Source: Marinoscillum luteum
GTDB taxonomy: Bacteria; Bacteroidota; Bacteroidia; Cytophagales; Cyclobacteriaceae
Direction: 5' to 3'
NCBI RefSeq assembly: GCF_044005705.1
Contig: NZ_JBIPKE010000009.1
Coordinates: forward strand, 1 to 64,000
Length of the DNA: 64,000 bases
Shown here in pieces: positions 8,601 through 18,136 of the stretch. The stretch's first letter is position 1, and each line of letters starts with the position of its first letter. The position numbers were made by a program, and so were the translations under genes. The notes under the pieces are model-generated. The model searched no databases. It worked only from the letters and a program-made list of their open reading frames with translations, and was not told the origin of the DNA.

Positions 8601-10016
8601 TTACTTGGGGAGCGCATCACTCGTTTTAACCAACCATCCCCATAAATCTTCCACGTGCTTTTTTTCCAATCTGGTCTGACCGAGTACCACTCTTATACCG
8701 TACAGGCCATTTACCTTAGTATGGGTGATGTAAGCCTTGCCGGATTGGTTGATTTGGGTGAGAATGGTTTCATTGAGTGTATTTAATTTCTCCACGCTTT
8801 TACCGGGAGGATTGTACCGAAAAACCACCATGTTTAGTTTCTGGGGTGTGAGCAGCTCAAAGTGTGGCGTTTGCTCAATCTGACTGGCCAGCCAGCTGCC
8901 ATAGTCAATGTGTGTTCGGATGGTAGACCGCAAGAGGTCAACTCCGTAGGTTCGCATCACAAACCACAACTTGAGGGCCCGGAAGCGCCTGCCCAGCTGT
9001 ATCCCCCAGTCTCTGTAATCATTTACCTGTCCCCTGGTTTTGGTTTTGAGGTATTCCGGGAGTATTTCAAAGGTTTTGATCAGGGCTTCTTTGTCTTTCA
9101 CATAGTAGGCACTGCAGTCAAAATTGGTGAAGAGCCACTTGTGCGGATTGAAAACAAAACTATCAGCCAGCTGTAGTCCGTCTCTGAGCCACTCCAGTTC
9201 GGGAAGCACAAGCGCACTCCCGGCGTAGGCGGCATCTACGTGAAGCCAGACCTGGTGTTTATGACAGATTTCTCCAATCTGTCTGGTGGGATCGAAGGCC
9301 AGCGTGCCGGTGGTGCCCATAGCTGAAATCACCATGCACGGCACATACCCATGAGCCAGATCATTTTGGATGGCTTTTTCGAGTTCGGATGGAATCATGG
9401 CCAGCTGGTCATCCACCGAGATTTTTACCAGGTTCTCACTTCCCAGTCCGGCTATTTTCACCGCCTTATCAGCAGAGGAGTGGGTTTCCGTAGAGCAGTA
9501 AATCCTTAACTTGCTTACTGAAGTACCTTTCTTATTGGATTGAAAGTCAGTTTTCCATTCGCGGGCGGTCAGTAGGGCGGTCAGGGTGGCTGTGGAGGCT
9601 GTGTCTTGGATCACTCCATACCAATCAGAAGGCAGCCCCATCATCCCTTTGAACCATTCCATCATGCGCTCCTCCAACTCAGCTGCTGCTGGTGAGGTTT
9701 CCCAAACCATACACTGCGCGCCTATGCCAGCCGTGAGTATTTCAGCAATGACAGACGGATAGCTGGAGTTACCAGGAAAATAGGCATGAAAGTGTGGATG
9801 TTGCCAATGGGTAATCCCAGGCATAATGATGGTGTCCAGATCACTCATCAGGGCCTCAAAAGGCTCCCCGCTAGCTGGGGGTGATGCAGGAATCTGGTTG
9901 TAAATGTCTTTTGGAGCTACCTGAGATTTTACGGGGTATTTTTCGATCTGCTCCAAATAATCGGCCACCCAGTCCACAACGGCATGGGCGTTTTTTCTAA
10001 ATTCCTCGTGGTTCAT
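8601..10016 (-). CDS. Pyridoxal-phosphate group II decarboxylase (aromatic-L-amino-acid decarboxylase family)
   Basis: 471 residues with the Pyridoxal_deC fold. Near the N terminus are the dimer/substrate segments ITHWQHPHFHAYFPGNSS and WETSPAAAELEERMMEW, in the middle HVDAAYAGSA (Asp that pairs with the PLP ring nitrogen), and the PLP-lysine motif FNPHKWLFTNFDCSAYYVKD. The full-length match to animal/plant DDC/TDC suggests decarboxylation of an aromatic amino acid (tyrosine, tryptophan or DOPA), but the substrate cannot be read from the sequence. I use the ATG at 10016 (MNHEEFRKNAH); an upstream frame extension to 10130 would run into the end of rsmG. Likely co-transcribed after rsmG. Confidence 0.88.
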   Translation of the reverse strand: MNHEEFRKNAHAVVDWVADYLEQIEKYPVKSQVAPKDIYNQIPASPPASGEPFEALMSDLDTIIMPGITHWQHPHFHAYFPGNSSYPSVIAEILTAGIGAQCMVWETSPAAAELEERMMEWFKGMMGLPSDWYGVIQDTASTATLTALLTAREWKTDFQSNKKGTSVSKLRIYCSTETHSSADKAVKIAGLGSENLVKISVDDQLAMIPSELEKAIQNDLAHGYVPCMVISAMGTTGTLAFDPTRQIGEICHKHQVWLHVDAAYAGSALVLPELEWLRDGLQLADSFVFNPHKWLFTNFDCSAYYVKDKEALIKTFEILPEYLKTKTRGQVNDYRDWGIQLGRRFRALKLWFVMRTYGVDLLRSTIRTHIDYGSWLASQIEQTPHFELLTPQKLNMVVFRYNPPGKSVEKLNTLNETILTQINQSGKAYITHTKVNGLYGIRVVLGQTRLEKKHVEDLWGWLVKTSDALPK

Positions 10017-10041
10017 GGGAGGGTGGTTTTTACGATCCGGC

Positions 10042-10674
10042 TTATACCGGAATATAAACGATCTTTTTAGTCTCGAAAAAGGGATCTTCGAAATAATCGC
10101 TGATAGCAACGACACTATGGGAGCGGCCAAGCTCCTTCATCTCCTCGTCCAGTTCTCCTCCTTTGAGCAGTAAGTACCCATTGGCCAATGTGGGATGGTC
10201 TGTGGAGTGAATCATCCGATGGGTCCAGTTGTAGAGTTGCTTGGTTCTGGCCACAGCTCTGGATACGATGAAATCAAACTTCTCTTTGATTTGTTCGGCG
10301 CGGATATGTTCGGCATGCACGTTGGTCAGCCCAATAGCCTGGGCCACTTCCTGCACCACTTTGATTTTCTTGCCTATGCTGTCTGCCAGAAAAAAAGAAG
10401 ACTCTGGGAAAAGGATGGCCAACGGAATACCCGGAAACCCTCCGCCCGTGCCAATGTCCAGTAATCGGCTTCCTGGTGGAAACGAGATGAATCGGGCAAT
10501 GGCCAGACTGTGCAGGATGTGTCGGGTGTAGAGTTGGTCAATGTCTTTTCTGGAGATGACATTGATCTTTTCATTCCATTCGGTGTATAGCCCCGAAAGG
10601 GCTTCAAACTGCTTTCTTTGTGTTGCAGAGAGATCGGGAAAATGGTCAAAGACGACCTGAACACCACTTGACAT
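10042..10674 (-). CDS. rsmG: 16S rRNA (guanine527-N7)-methyltransferase RsmG
   Basis: 210 residues, usual length. Makes m7G527 in 16S rRNA with S-adenosylmethionine. Motifs: RHILHSLAIARF (family signature), SAM-binding LLDIGTGGGFPGIPLAI, and FIVSRAVA before the RNA-binding basic patch. The ATG at 10674 overlaps the stop of the upstream sigma factor gene (TGATG), so the two are translationally coupled. A TTG one codon earlier is the alternative start. Confidence 0.93.
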   Translation of the reverse strand: MSSGVQVVFDHFPDLSATQRKQFEALSGLYTEWNEKINVISRKDIDQLYTRHILHSLAIARFISFPPGSRLLDIGTGGGFPGIPLAILFPESSFFLADSIGKKIKVVQEVAQAIGLTNVHAEHIRAEQIKEKFDFIVSRAVARTKQLYNWTHRMIHSTDHPTLANGYLLLKGGELDEEMKELGRSHSVVAISDYFEDPFFETKKIVYIPV

Positions 10675-11285
10675 CAAATGTGCTTCTTTTTGTCTTTCAC
10701 CAATTCATACATGAGCTCGCGTGCACGGTGGAGCTGGGCTTTCACGGTGCCCAATGGAGCTTCAAGCTCAGTCGCGATCTCTTCATAGGAGAGTTCGTCG
10801 AAGTACCTCAACTTGACGAGTCGCTGATACTTCGGAGGTAGCTTGGTCACAAACATGCGTACCAGCTCGATCTTCTGAGTGTTGATCGCCTCTTCGTCTG
10901 GCGTGCGCTCGGCATCCTCCACGTCGATGTTTACAGACTCACCGCTATCATCTGTAAATGACGTATTGAGGCTGTAGGTTTCCAGTTTTTTCTTTCTGAT
11001 AAAATCGATGGCGTTGTTGGTCGCTATCCGAAAAAGCCAGGTACTGAAGGTGTAATCCTTTTTGAAACGGGCCAGGTTTTTGAATGCCTTGGCAAAGGCT
11101 TCAATGGTAAGATCCTCGGCATCATCTACGTTCCGCACCATTTTGAGGATCATATGGTATACCGGCTTTTTGTACCGGCTCATCAAGTCAGCAAAAGCCG
11201 ACTCATCATTGTGCAGCGTTGCTCGATCGATGAGTTTGAAATCCTGAAGGGCCTTTTCTGAAAACTGCCTTTTTACTTCTTCCAT
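10674..11285 (-). CDS. RNA polymerase sigma factor, ECF/sigma-70 family
   Basis: 203 residues. Region 2 (YKKPVYHMILKMVRNVDDAEDLTIEAFAKAF ... TFSTWLFRIATNNAIDFIRKKK) and region 4 (LPPKYQRLVKLRYFDELSYEEIATELEAPLGTVKAQLHRARE) are intact, separated by an acidic linker. This is the group 4 arrangement without regions 1 and 3. No anti-sigma gene is adjacent; instead it overlaps rsmG downstream and the glycosyltransferase gene upstream by 13 bases. That fits the stand-alone ECF sigma factors found with core genes in Bacteroidota. The target regulon is not evident. Confidence 0.92.
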   Translation of the reverse strand: MEEVKRQFSEKALQDFKLIDRATLHNDESAFADLMSRYKKPVYHMILKMVRNVDDAEDLTIEAFAKAFKNLARFKKDYTFSTWLFRIATNNAIDFIRKKKLETYSLNTSFTDDSGESVNIDVEDAERTPDEEAINTQKIELVRMFVTKLPPKYQRLVKLRYFDELSYEEIATELEAPLGTVKAQLHRARELMYELVKDKKKHI

Positions 11286-12418
11286 CTAATATTCTTTACA
11301 AACATGGCCCTGACACCTAGCAGGGGTAAAAAAATCGCATAGATCAAATCCATCAGCGGAAACCAAATCCTATTAAAAGGCATCCCGAGGTTATTGGCGA
11401 TTTTTTTGAAAAATACTCCTTTTACCAGTATCAACAAGCCGAACAGTACAATAATTCGTGAAGAATACTGAAAAGAGAAGAGCAAATATAGGAAACAAAG
11501 CCATAGAACACCGTGAGTAGAGGCCCTTATAAAATGGGCGGTTTTCACTGCTGGTTGGTAATGCTTTCCCACTGACAAATGCCTTGTTTTCTGCTTGAGA
11601 TACCCTTTCCATTTACGTTCTGGGGAGGAATAGGTTAAACTATCTGATTTAAAATTAATTGCCGTGTTGTGTGGAGTGGTTATTTTCTGCACCAGTAGGT
11701 CATCGTCACCTCCCACCACTGCCTCAAAGGGATGGAATCCCCCTGTCTTGTGGAAGGTGCTTTTCCTGTAGGCGATGTTTCTGCCCACTCCCATATAGGC
11801 CCTGCCCTGGCAGGCCGCTGATGTGTAATGGATCGCTGTTTGCAGCGTTTCATATGCCGTGATCTGACTGATTAGGCCTGGCTGGTCTTCATAGGGACTT
11901 ATCCCAAGAATGAGTTCTGTCTTCTCTGAAGTATACGGAGCAAAGGATGCGATCCATTGGTCAGAAACCGGCCGACAATCAGCATCGGTGAGTAGAAGCC
12001 ATTCATTGCGAGCTGCATTTATTCCTTGCGTCAAGGCGTACTTTTTCGGGTTGAAACCACTCGGTACAGCGGGGACTTCTATGGTCAATACCTGAGCACT
12101 ATTCACCGATTGCATAAAGGCAACACTTCCATCAGTGCACCTGTCCAGGACGATGATGATCTCAAAATGCACGTACTGCTGGGCCAGTAGCAGTGGCATC
12201 AGTTTCTTCAGGTTTTCCACTTCATTGTGAGCACATACAATGACCGAAAAGGGAGGAGATAGGGTACTAGATCTCGGTGTGGAGCTTTTACGGAGCAGGG
12301 GCGCAATGGTCTGAGCGATCAGCGAGAAGTGAAGGAAGACGAATGTGTAAAAAAAGTACTCCAAAACGCGATAGGGCTTAGTGGGTAAAGATAGGAGCCA
12401 CAAAATGGTGATATTCAT
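11273..12418 (-). CDS. Membrane-anchored family 2 glycosyltransferase
   Basis: 381 residues. An N-terminal hydrophobic segment is followed by a GT-A domain: FSVIVCAHNEVENLKKLMPLL, IIIVLDRCTDGS, LLTDADCRP (nucleotide/metal-binding DxD-type acid) and GGDDDLLVQK, with two or three membrane helices near the C terminus (VLWLCFLYLLFSFQYSS and FPLMDLIYAIFLPLLG). It probably transfers a sugar from a nucleotide donor to a lipid or envelope acceptor. It heads the operon GT2-sigma-rsmG-decarboxylase and is divergent from tgt, 27 bases away. Confidence 0.85.
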   Translation of the reverse strand: MNITILWLLSLPTKPYRVLEYFFYTFVFLHFSLIAQTIAPLLRKSSTPRSSTLSPPFSVIVCAHNEVENLKKLMPLLLAQQYVHFEIIIVLDRCTDGSVAFMQSVNSAQVLTIEVPAVPSGFNPKKYALTQGINAARNEWLLLTDADCRPVSDQWIASFAPYTSEKTELILGISPYEDQPGLISQITAYETLQTAIHYTSAACQGRAYMGVGRNIAYRKSTFHKTGGFHPFEAVVGGDDDLLVQKITTPHNTAINFKSDSLTYSSPERKWKGYLKQKTRHLSVGKHYQPAVKTAHFIRASTHGVLWLCFLYLLFSFQYSSRIIVLFGLLILVKGVFFKKIANNLGMPFNRIWFPLMDLIYAIFLPLLGVRAMFVKNIRWKK

Positions 12419-12445
12419 ACCAAGCCAACTATTTTTGCGGCATTT

Positions 12446-13576
12446 ATGAAATTTACGCTACAACATACAGACCAAAAAACCAAGGCACGCACGGGCCTGC
12501 TGGAAACGGATCACGGCCCAATAGAAACACCTATTTTTATGCCAGTGGGTACTGCGGGTACGGTGAAGGCGGTTCATCAGCGGGAGCTTAAGGAGGATAT
12601 CAATGCCCAGATCATTTTGGGCAATACCTATCATCTTTACCTGAGACCAGGTCTGGAGGTGATTCAAAAAGCCGGCGGACTTCATGGATTCAATAGCTGG
12701 GATCGCCCCATCCTGACTGACAGTGGGGGGTATCAGGTCTACTCTTTGGGAGATAACCGAAAAATCACTGAGTCTGGCGTGCGATTCAAATCTCATATTG
12801 ACGGTTCGATGCATGATTTCACACCAGAACGGGTGATGGACATACAGCGGGTAATCGGAGCGGATATCATCATGGCTTTTGACGAATGTACGCCTTACCC
12901 ATGTGATAAAAAGTATGCCGAAGATTCCATGCATATGACCCATCGGTGGCTGAAGCGCTGCATACAGCAGTTTGATACTACAGATCCGCTCTATGGCTAC
13001 AGTCAGACCCTTTTTCCTATTGTGCAGGGCAGTACTTATCCTGATTTGCGTAAGCAGTCTGCGGAGTTTATCGCCGAGCAGGATCGTGAGGGGAATGCCA
13101 TCGGCGGATTGTCTGTGGGTGAACCCCATGAAGATATGTATGCCATGACGGAGTTGGTTTGTGATATACTGCCTGCTGACAAGCCTCGCTATTTGATGGG
13201 GGTGGGTACTCCGGAAAATATTCTGGAGTGCATCGCTCTGGGTGTGGATATGTTTGACTGTGTGATGCCTACCAGAAATGCCCGAAACGGAATGCTTTTC
13301 ACAAGTGAAGGGATCATCAACATCAAGAATGAAAAGTGGAAAGAAGCGTATATTCCTATCGATCCTGCATTGGGAGGGTATGTGAGCACGTTCTACACCC
13401 GTGCGTATCTGCGGCATTTGATCATGAGCAAAGAAATACTGGGAGCTCAGATTTGCAGCATTCACAATTTATCGTTTTATCTATGGTTAGTAAAGGAGGC
13501 GAGGGTGCAGATAAAAGCAGGTAACTTTGATGCCTGGAAAACAGCCATGGTCAAAAAAGTAACAACCCGACTTTGA
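12446..13576 (+). CDS. tgt: tRNA-guanine transglycosylase (queuine/preQ1)
   Basis: 376 residues, normal length. Exchanges guanine-34 for preQ1 in GUN-anticodon tRNAs. Seen: ILGNTYHLYLRPG, LTDSGGYQVYSL (general acid Asp), FDECTPYP, GGLSVGEPHEDMY, and the nucleophile region GVDMFDCVMPTRNARNG. In standard Tgt a C-x-C-x2-C...H set holds zinc. Here the three cysteine positions read L309, G311 and S314 (in PALGGYVSTFYTRAYLRH), while the later histidine (CSIHNLSFYL) is kept. The catalytic part looks intact, so the enzyme is probably active with a zinc-free structural loop. Overlaps the next gene at its stop. Confidence 0.93.
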   Translation: MKFTLQHTDQKTKARTGLLETDHGPIETPIFMPVGTAGTVKAVHQRELKEDINAQIILGNTYHLYLRPGLEVIQKAGGLHGFNSWDRPILTDSGGYQVYSLGDNRKITESGVRFKSHIDGSMHDFTPERVMDIQRVIGADIIMAFDECTPYPCDKKYAEDSMHMTHRWLKRCIQQFDTTDPLYGYSQTLFPIVQGSTYPDLRKQSAEFIAEQDREGNAIGGLSVGEPHEDMYAMTELVCDILPADKPRYLMGVGTPENILECIALGVDMFDCVMPTRNARNGMLFTSEGIINIKNEKWKEAYIPIDPALGGYVSTFYTRAYLRHLIMSKEILGAQICSIHNLSFYLWLVKEARVQIKAGNFDAWKTAMVKKVTTRL

Positions 13577-14655
13577 AGAAATTAGATTGGTACATATTGC
13601 AAAAAGTGTTGAGCACCTTTGTTTTTGTGGTGTTTATGCTGGTATTGATCATCTGTGTCATTGACTTCACGGAGAAGAATGATGATTTCATGCAGAATGA
13701 CGTGAGCCGTGAGCAGATTTTCAAGTATTACCTGACGCTCTTTCCTTATTTCGCCATTCTGCTGACACCCATTACTGCTTTCATTGCCACCGTGTTTGTC
13801 ACCGCCAAGCTCGCTGCACAGACTGAGATTATTGCCATTTTAGCCTCAGGGGTGAGTTTCAGGAGAATGCTGGTGCCTTATTTCATGGCGGCTGTCCTCA
13901 TTGCTGCTATGAGTTATGTGTTCATGGGCTATGTCATTCCAAATGCAAATAAGTTCAGGATAGGGTTTGAGTTGAATTACCTGAAAAAACCGTATTTCTA
14001 CTCTGACCGGAATATTCACCTGAAGATTGCCGAGAATGATTACATCTACATAGACCGGTATAACAATCAGCGGGACATTGGCTACAACGTGACCTTAGAG
14101 CGGATTGTAGATGAGCGGTTGGAAGATAAGCTCACTGCCAAGCGAATTCACTGGGATACTGCCACAGCCAAGTGGAGTCTCAAAAACTGGCAGCGAAGGC
14201 AGATTTTTGAAAATACGGAAGTCATTACCTCAGGAGGGGCGGCAGGAGATCTGGACACCTTGCTGAATATGTCTCCGTCTGATTTTCAAAACAAAGAACG
14301 GCTGCAGGAGACGCTGACCATCCCTGAGCTCAATGACTACATAGCCTTGCAGAAAAGCCGTGGCGCCGATGATGTACAGCTCTATCAGATCGAAAAATAC
14401 ATCCGCTATATGCAGCCTTTCGGGGTGATTATACTTTGCTTCATTGGGGTGATTGTTTCGGCTAAAAAGTCGCGGCGAGGTACCGGTTTTCAGATTGCAT
14501 TGGGATTCTTGATCGCCTTTATTTTTATCATATTTTTCATACTGGCACGAGCGATTGCCGAGGCGGGATCACTCAATCCCATCCTTGCGGTGTGGATACC
14601 TAACATTATTTTCTCGGTAGTGGGTGTGCTGATGTATAATACCGTACCCCGATGA
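13573..14655 (+). CDS. LptF/LptG (YjgP/YjgQ) family permease of the lipopolysaccharide exporter
   Basis: 360 residues. N-terminal helices (WYILQKVLSTFVFVVFMLVLIICVIDF), a second pair around FPYFAILLTPITAFIATVFVTAKLA, a periplasmic beta-jellyroll segment (~125-270), and two C-terminal helices. This is the classical YjgP/YjgQ layout of the LPS transport ABC complex. The start is TTG at 13573, overlapping the tgt stop as TTGA, so translation is coupled to tgt. Whether it is LptF or LptG cannot be decided here; Bacteroidota usually have both at separate loci. Confidence 0.9.
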   Translation: MKKLDWYILQKVLSTFVFVVFMLVLIICVIDFTEKNDDFMQNDVSREQIFKYYLTLFPYFAILLTPITAFIATVFVTAKLAAQTEIIAILASGVSFRRMLVPYFMAAVLIAAMSYVFMGYVIPNANKFRIGFELNYLKKPYFYSDRNIHLKIAENDYIYIDRYNNQRDIGYNVTLERIVDERLEDKLTAKRIHWDTATAKWSLKNWQRRQIFENTEVITSGGAAGDLDTLLNMSPSDFQNKERLQETLTIPELNDYIALQKSRGADDVQLYQIEKYIRYMQPFGVIILCFIGVIVSAKKSRRGTGFQIALGFLIAFIFIIFFILARAIAEAGSLNPILAVWIPNIIFSVVGVLMYNTVPR

Positions 14656-15566
14656 CGCAGGAGACGAAGGACTTTACTTTTCTCCATTTTATTGTGCTCA
14701 TATGGGGATTTACGGCCATTTTGGGTGTGCTGATAGATCTGCCGTCTGTAGAAATGGTATTTTTCAGAACCCTGCTGGCTTCTGTGGGACTCCTGGCGAT
14801 TGTCTATTTCAGGAAGAAGTCATTTTCCTTTCAGCAGCGAAAAGATCATTGGGTCACATTGGGCACCGGGGCTTTGATCGCCGCTCATTGGATTTTGTTT
14901 TTCTTGTCGGCCAGGGTATCCAATGTGTCGGTATGCCTGGCGGGTATGGCCACCTGTTCACTTTGGACGAGCTTTTTAGAGCCACTCTTTAACAAACGCC
15001 GGATCAAACCCTACGAAGTGGTACTCAGCGTGATTGCATTCGTGGGGATAGCCATCATTTTCAATGTGGAGTTTGACTACTTTTTTGGACTGATTTTGGC
15101 GATGGTATCGGCGGCCATCGCGGCACTGTTCACCGTCATCAATGGCAAGCTTACGAAAAGGGAGGATCCTTTTGTGATCACTTTTTATGAAATGATCGGA
15201 GCCACTCTGGCTATAGCCCTGTTTTTTCCAATTTATTTGAGTTTTGAGGGGATAGACAGCCTGGCATTAAGCCCCACATTGAGCGACTGGGGTTATCTGA
15301 TCATATTAGCACTGGTCTGCACCGTATATGCCTATTCCTACTCTGTAAAGTTGATGAAGCGTCTGTCGGCTTTTTCGGTCAACCTTACTGTTAACCTGGA
15401 GCCTGTCTATGGGATAGCTATGGCCCTGGTCTTTTTTCCTGAAAAGGAACAGATGACCTCTGGTTTCTACTTGGGTACTGCCCTCATTCTTGCTTCCGTG
15501 CTGATTTATCCTTTGATCAATCGCCGTTTGAAAAGGAAAGCCCTGAATACCGATTTATTGAGGTAA
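14652..15566 (+). CDS. EamA/DMT-family membrane transporter
   Basis: 304 residues with ten predicted hydrophobic helices in two five-helix EamA repeats (e.g. FLHFIVLIWGFTAILGVLIDLPS at the start; second repeat from FFGLILAMVSAAIAALFTVINGK). The family exports amino acids or other metabolites, and the substrate is unknown. The ATG overlaps the stop of the LptF/G gene by four bases (ATGA), so it belongs to the tgt operon. Confidence 0.85.
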   Translation: MTQETKDFTFLHFIVLIWGFTAILGVLIDLPSVEMVFFRTLLASVGLLAIVYFRKKSFSFQQRKDHWVTLGTGALIAAHWILFFLSARVSNVSVCLAGMATCSLWTSFLEPLFNKRRIKPYEVVLSVIAFVGIAIIFNVEFDYFFGLILAMVSAAIAALFTVINGKLTKREDPFVITFYEMIGATLAIALFFPIYLSFEGIDSLALSPTLSDWGYLIILALVCTVYAYSYSVKLMKRLSAFSVNLTVNLEPVYGIAMALVFFPEKEQMTSGFYLGTALILASVLIYPLINRRLKRKALNTDLLR

Positions 15567-15600
15567 TTGGCTAAATTCCGACTCTCAAAATAACAAAACC

Positions 15601-17772
15601 ATGTTTACACCCCAATCTAGCGTGCTCCTGTTGAGTGCCATTTTTTATTTAGGATGCGCGGGCGAGCCCAAAAACACAACTGATAAAGAGGAACTTATGC
15701 AGCCACCAATTGCCGAAAAACAACCTTATGAACTCACAGGTCATGGAGATGTACGAGTAGACAATTATTACTGGATGCGACTGGCAGATGAGCAGAAACT
15801 TGCTTCTGAGCCTGATGAACAAACCAAAAAAGTACTGGATTATCTGGGTGCTGAAAATAATTACACCAGGAAGGCACTAAAATCCACAGAGACTCTGCAG
15901 GAGACGCTCTATCAGGAAATGGTTGGGCGGATCAGTCAAAACGATGAGTCTGTTCCCTATCTGAGTCATGGCTACTATTATTACTCACGTTACGAGGTGG
16001 GAAAAGAGTATCCAATCTATTGCCGAAAAAAGGGTGATTTGAGTACTAAAGAGCAAGTGATTCTGGACGTGAATCAGTTGGCTGAAGGGCAGGAATTTTA
16101 CAATGTATCAGGACTAAAGGTAAGTCCGGATAACGAGCTTTTGGCTTTCGGTGAGGATACGCTGAGTAGAAGAATTTATACCATTAGGATATTAAATCTT
16201 GAGACCGGAGAATTCCTGAAGGATGAGATTCCCTTTGCTGAGGCTGGTGTGGCATGGGCCGCAGATAACCAGACGCTTTTTTATACAGCTAAAAATAAGG
16301 TCAGTCTGCTTTCAGAGGAGATCAAAAAACACACATTGGGCACCTCTACCGACACTGATGAAACGGTGTATAAGGAGGAGGATCCATCCTATTACATTGG
16401 ATGTTATCAGTCCAAATCCGGTGAGTACATCATCATCTGGAACAGCAGTACCTTGTCCACTGACCACCACATCCTGAAGTCGGACAACCCGAACGGAGCC
16501 TTTAAGCAGTTTACGCCCAGAGAAGCTGTACATGAGTATTCCATTGAGCATTTCGAAGACAAATTCTATGTGGTGACCAACTGGGAAGCCACTAACTTCA
16601 GGTTGATGGAAGTGGGTGAGAATGATACAGATAAATCCAATTGGAAAGAGGTCCTCCCACACAGGGAGGATGTTTTGTTGTCATCCATCGAAGTGTTCAA
16701 AAACTTTCTGGTGGTGGAAGAGCGGAAAAATGGACTGAATCAACTCCGTGTGATCAACCAGAAGAGCAAGGAGGACTATTACATTCCAATGGATGAAGTG
16801 GCCTACAAAGCTGGTATAGACACTAATAAGGATTTTGAAACCAACACCCTGAGGTATTATTACTCTTCATTGGCTACTCCTGAGACCGTTTATGACTTTG
16901 ATATGGTCACTAAGGAGCGCCAGTTGATGAAGCAGGATGAGGTGGTAGGTGGACATGATCCATCTCAGTATACAGTAGAGCGCATCATGGTGGAAGCCAG
17001 AGATGGCAGGAGCATTCCAATGTCCATTATTTACAAAAAAGGATTCAAGAAGGATGGATCTGGTCCGTTTTTGCTCTACGGATATGGCTCATATGGTCAC
17101 ACTGTTGATCCGGGCTTTAGCTCTAGTAGGTTGTCCTTGCTGGATCGTGGTTTTGCGTTTGGTATTGCCCACATCAGAGGCAGTCAGGCGCTGGGTCGTT
17201 CCTGGTATGACGATGGCAAGATGTTTAAGAAGAAGAATACATTCAACGATTTTGTTGATTGTGCGCAGTACGTGATCAATGCAGATTTTACCAGCTCCAA
17301 CAGACTGTTTGCCATGGGGGGCAGTGCCGGAGGGCTGCTGATGGGTGCTGTGGTCAATCAGGCACCAGAACTTTTCAGAGGTGTGATAGCAGCCGTACCT
17401 TTTGTGGATGTGCTCACCACCATGTCTGACCCTACCATTCCGCTGACCACCAATGAATATGACGAGTGGGGAAATCCTGATGAACTGGAATCTTATGAAT
17501 ACATGAAGAGCTACTCTCCGTATGACAATGTGAAGGCTCAGGATTACCCAAACATGCTGGTGATGACCGGATACTTTGATTCTCAGGTGCAATATTGGGA
17601 GCCGGCCAAGTGGGTAGCCAAATTGCGTGAGTTCAAGACTGACGATAATCTGCTACTTCTCAATACCAATATGGAAGCAGGTCATGGGGGCGCTTCTGGT
17701 CGGTTCAGGGTTTACCGGGAGATAGCCATGGAATATGCCTTTATGCTTGATTTAGCCAACATTAAACAATAA
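15601..17772 (+). CDS. ptrB: Prolyl oligopeptidase family serine peptidase, oligopeptidase B-like lipoprotein
   Basis: 723 residues. Signal peptide with lipobox (IFYLGCAGE, Cys ~19), so probably membrane-anchored in the periplasm. Residues ~45-450 are the seven-bladed propeller that gates small peptides; the C-terminal alpha/beta-hydrolase carries the triad: Ser in GGSAGGLLMG, Asp in TGYFDSQVQYWEP, His in EAGHGGASGRF. The spacing and the phrase YDEWGNP match oligopeptidase B, which cleaves short peptides after Arg/Lys. Located 35 bases after the EamA gene and just before the frameshifted UPF0145 gene. Confidence 0.9.
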   Translation: MFTPQSSVLLLSAIFYLGCAGEPKNTTDKEELMQPPIAEKQPYELTGHGDVRVDNYYWMRLADEQKLASEPDEQTKKVLDYLGAENNYTRKALKSTETLQETLYQEMVGRISQNDESVPYLSHGYYYYSRYEVGKEYPIYCRKKGDLSTKEQVILDVNQLAEGQEFYNVSGLKVSPDNELLAFGEDTLSRRIYTIRILNLETGEFLKDEIPFAEAGVAWAADNQTLFYTAKNKVSLLSEEIKKHTLGTSTDTDETVYKEEDPSYYIGCYQSKSGEYIIIWNSSTLSTDHHILKSDNPNGAFKQFTPREAVHEYSIEHFEDKFYVVTNWEATNFRLMEVGENDTDKSNWKEVLPHREDVLLSSIEVFKNFLVVEERKNGLNQLRVINQKSKEDYYIPMDEVAYKAGIDTNKDFETNTLRYYYSSLATPETVYDFDMVTKERQLMKQDEVVGGHDPSQYTVERIMVEARDGRSIPMSIIYKKGFKKDGSGPFLLYGYGSYGHTVDPGFSSSRLSLLDRGFAFGIAHIRGSQALGRSWYDDGKMFKKKNTFNDFVDCAQYVINADFTSSNRLFAMGGSAGGLLMGAVVNQAPELFRGVIAAVPFVDVLTTMSDPTIPLTTNEYDEWGNPDELESYEYMKSYSPYDNVKAQDYPNMLVMTGYFDSQVQYWEPAKWVAKLREFKTDDNLLLLNTNMEAGHGGASGRFRVYREIAMEYAFMLDLANIKQ

Positions 17773-17777
17773 TTGAT

Positions 17778-18097
17778 ATGCTTACAGTTACTACTCCCAA
17801 CATCGAAGGAAAGCAGATCACCGAATATTACGGACTGGTGACTGGCGAAGCGATCATTGGGGCCAATATTTTCAAGGATTTTTTTGCGGCGATCACCGAT
17901 GTGGTGGGAGGCAGGTCAGGATCTTATGAGAAAGCTTTGCGTGAAGCTAGGACATTGCTGTGGCTGAGATGCAGGAGCGTGCACAGTCTATGGGTGCCAA
18001 TGCGGTGATCGGCGTGGATCTGGATTATGAGACCGTAGGTCGCGACTCGGGCATGCTTATGGTGAGTGCCAGTGGCACTGCGGTGAAGGTTCAATAG
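17778..18097 (+). pseudogene. UPF0145 (YbjQ) family gene broken by a one-base frameshift
   Basis: The first frame reads MLTVTTPNIEGKQITEYYGL...GSYEKALREAR, the N-terminal two thirds of the ~105-residue UPF0145/YbjQ heavy-metal-binding-type family. It then leaves the family sequence and stops at 18008. From ~17950 a different frame continues the family exactly (IAVAEMQERAQSMGANAVIGV... to GTAVKVQ, stop 18095-18097). Restoring one G in the GG at 17950-17951 would join both halves. This is a genuine inactivating deletion, an assembly error, or less likely a programmed shift. It lies directly next to the repeat cluster, so local instability is plausible. Confidence 0.85.
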
Positions 18098-18136
18098 GTA
18101 TTTGGGTGCCGTCCTTTGGGAAATGAGGGTGCAGCG

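Noticed and set aside
12458..13465. 335-residue minus-strand frame opposite tgt
   Set aside because: Fully antisense to a clear tgt gene; composition (His/Arg/Cys-rich) is that of a shadow frame.
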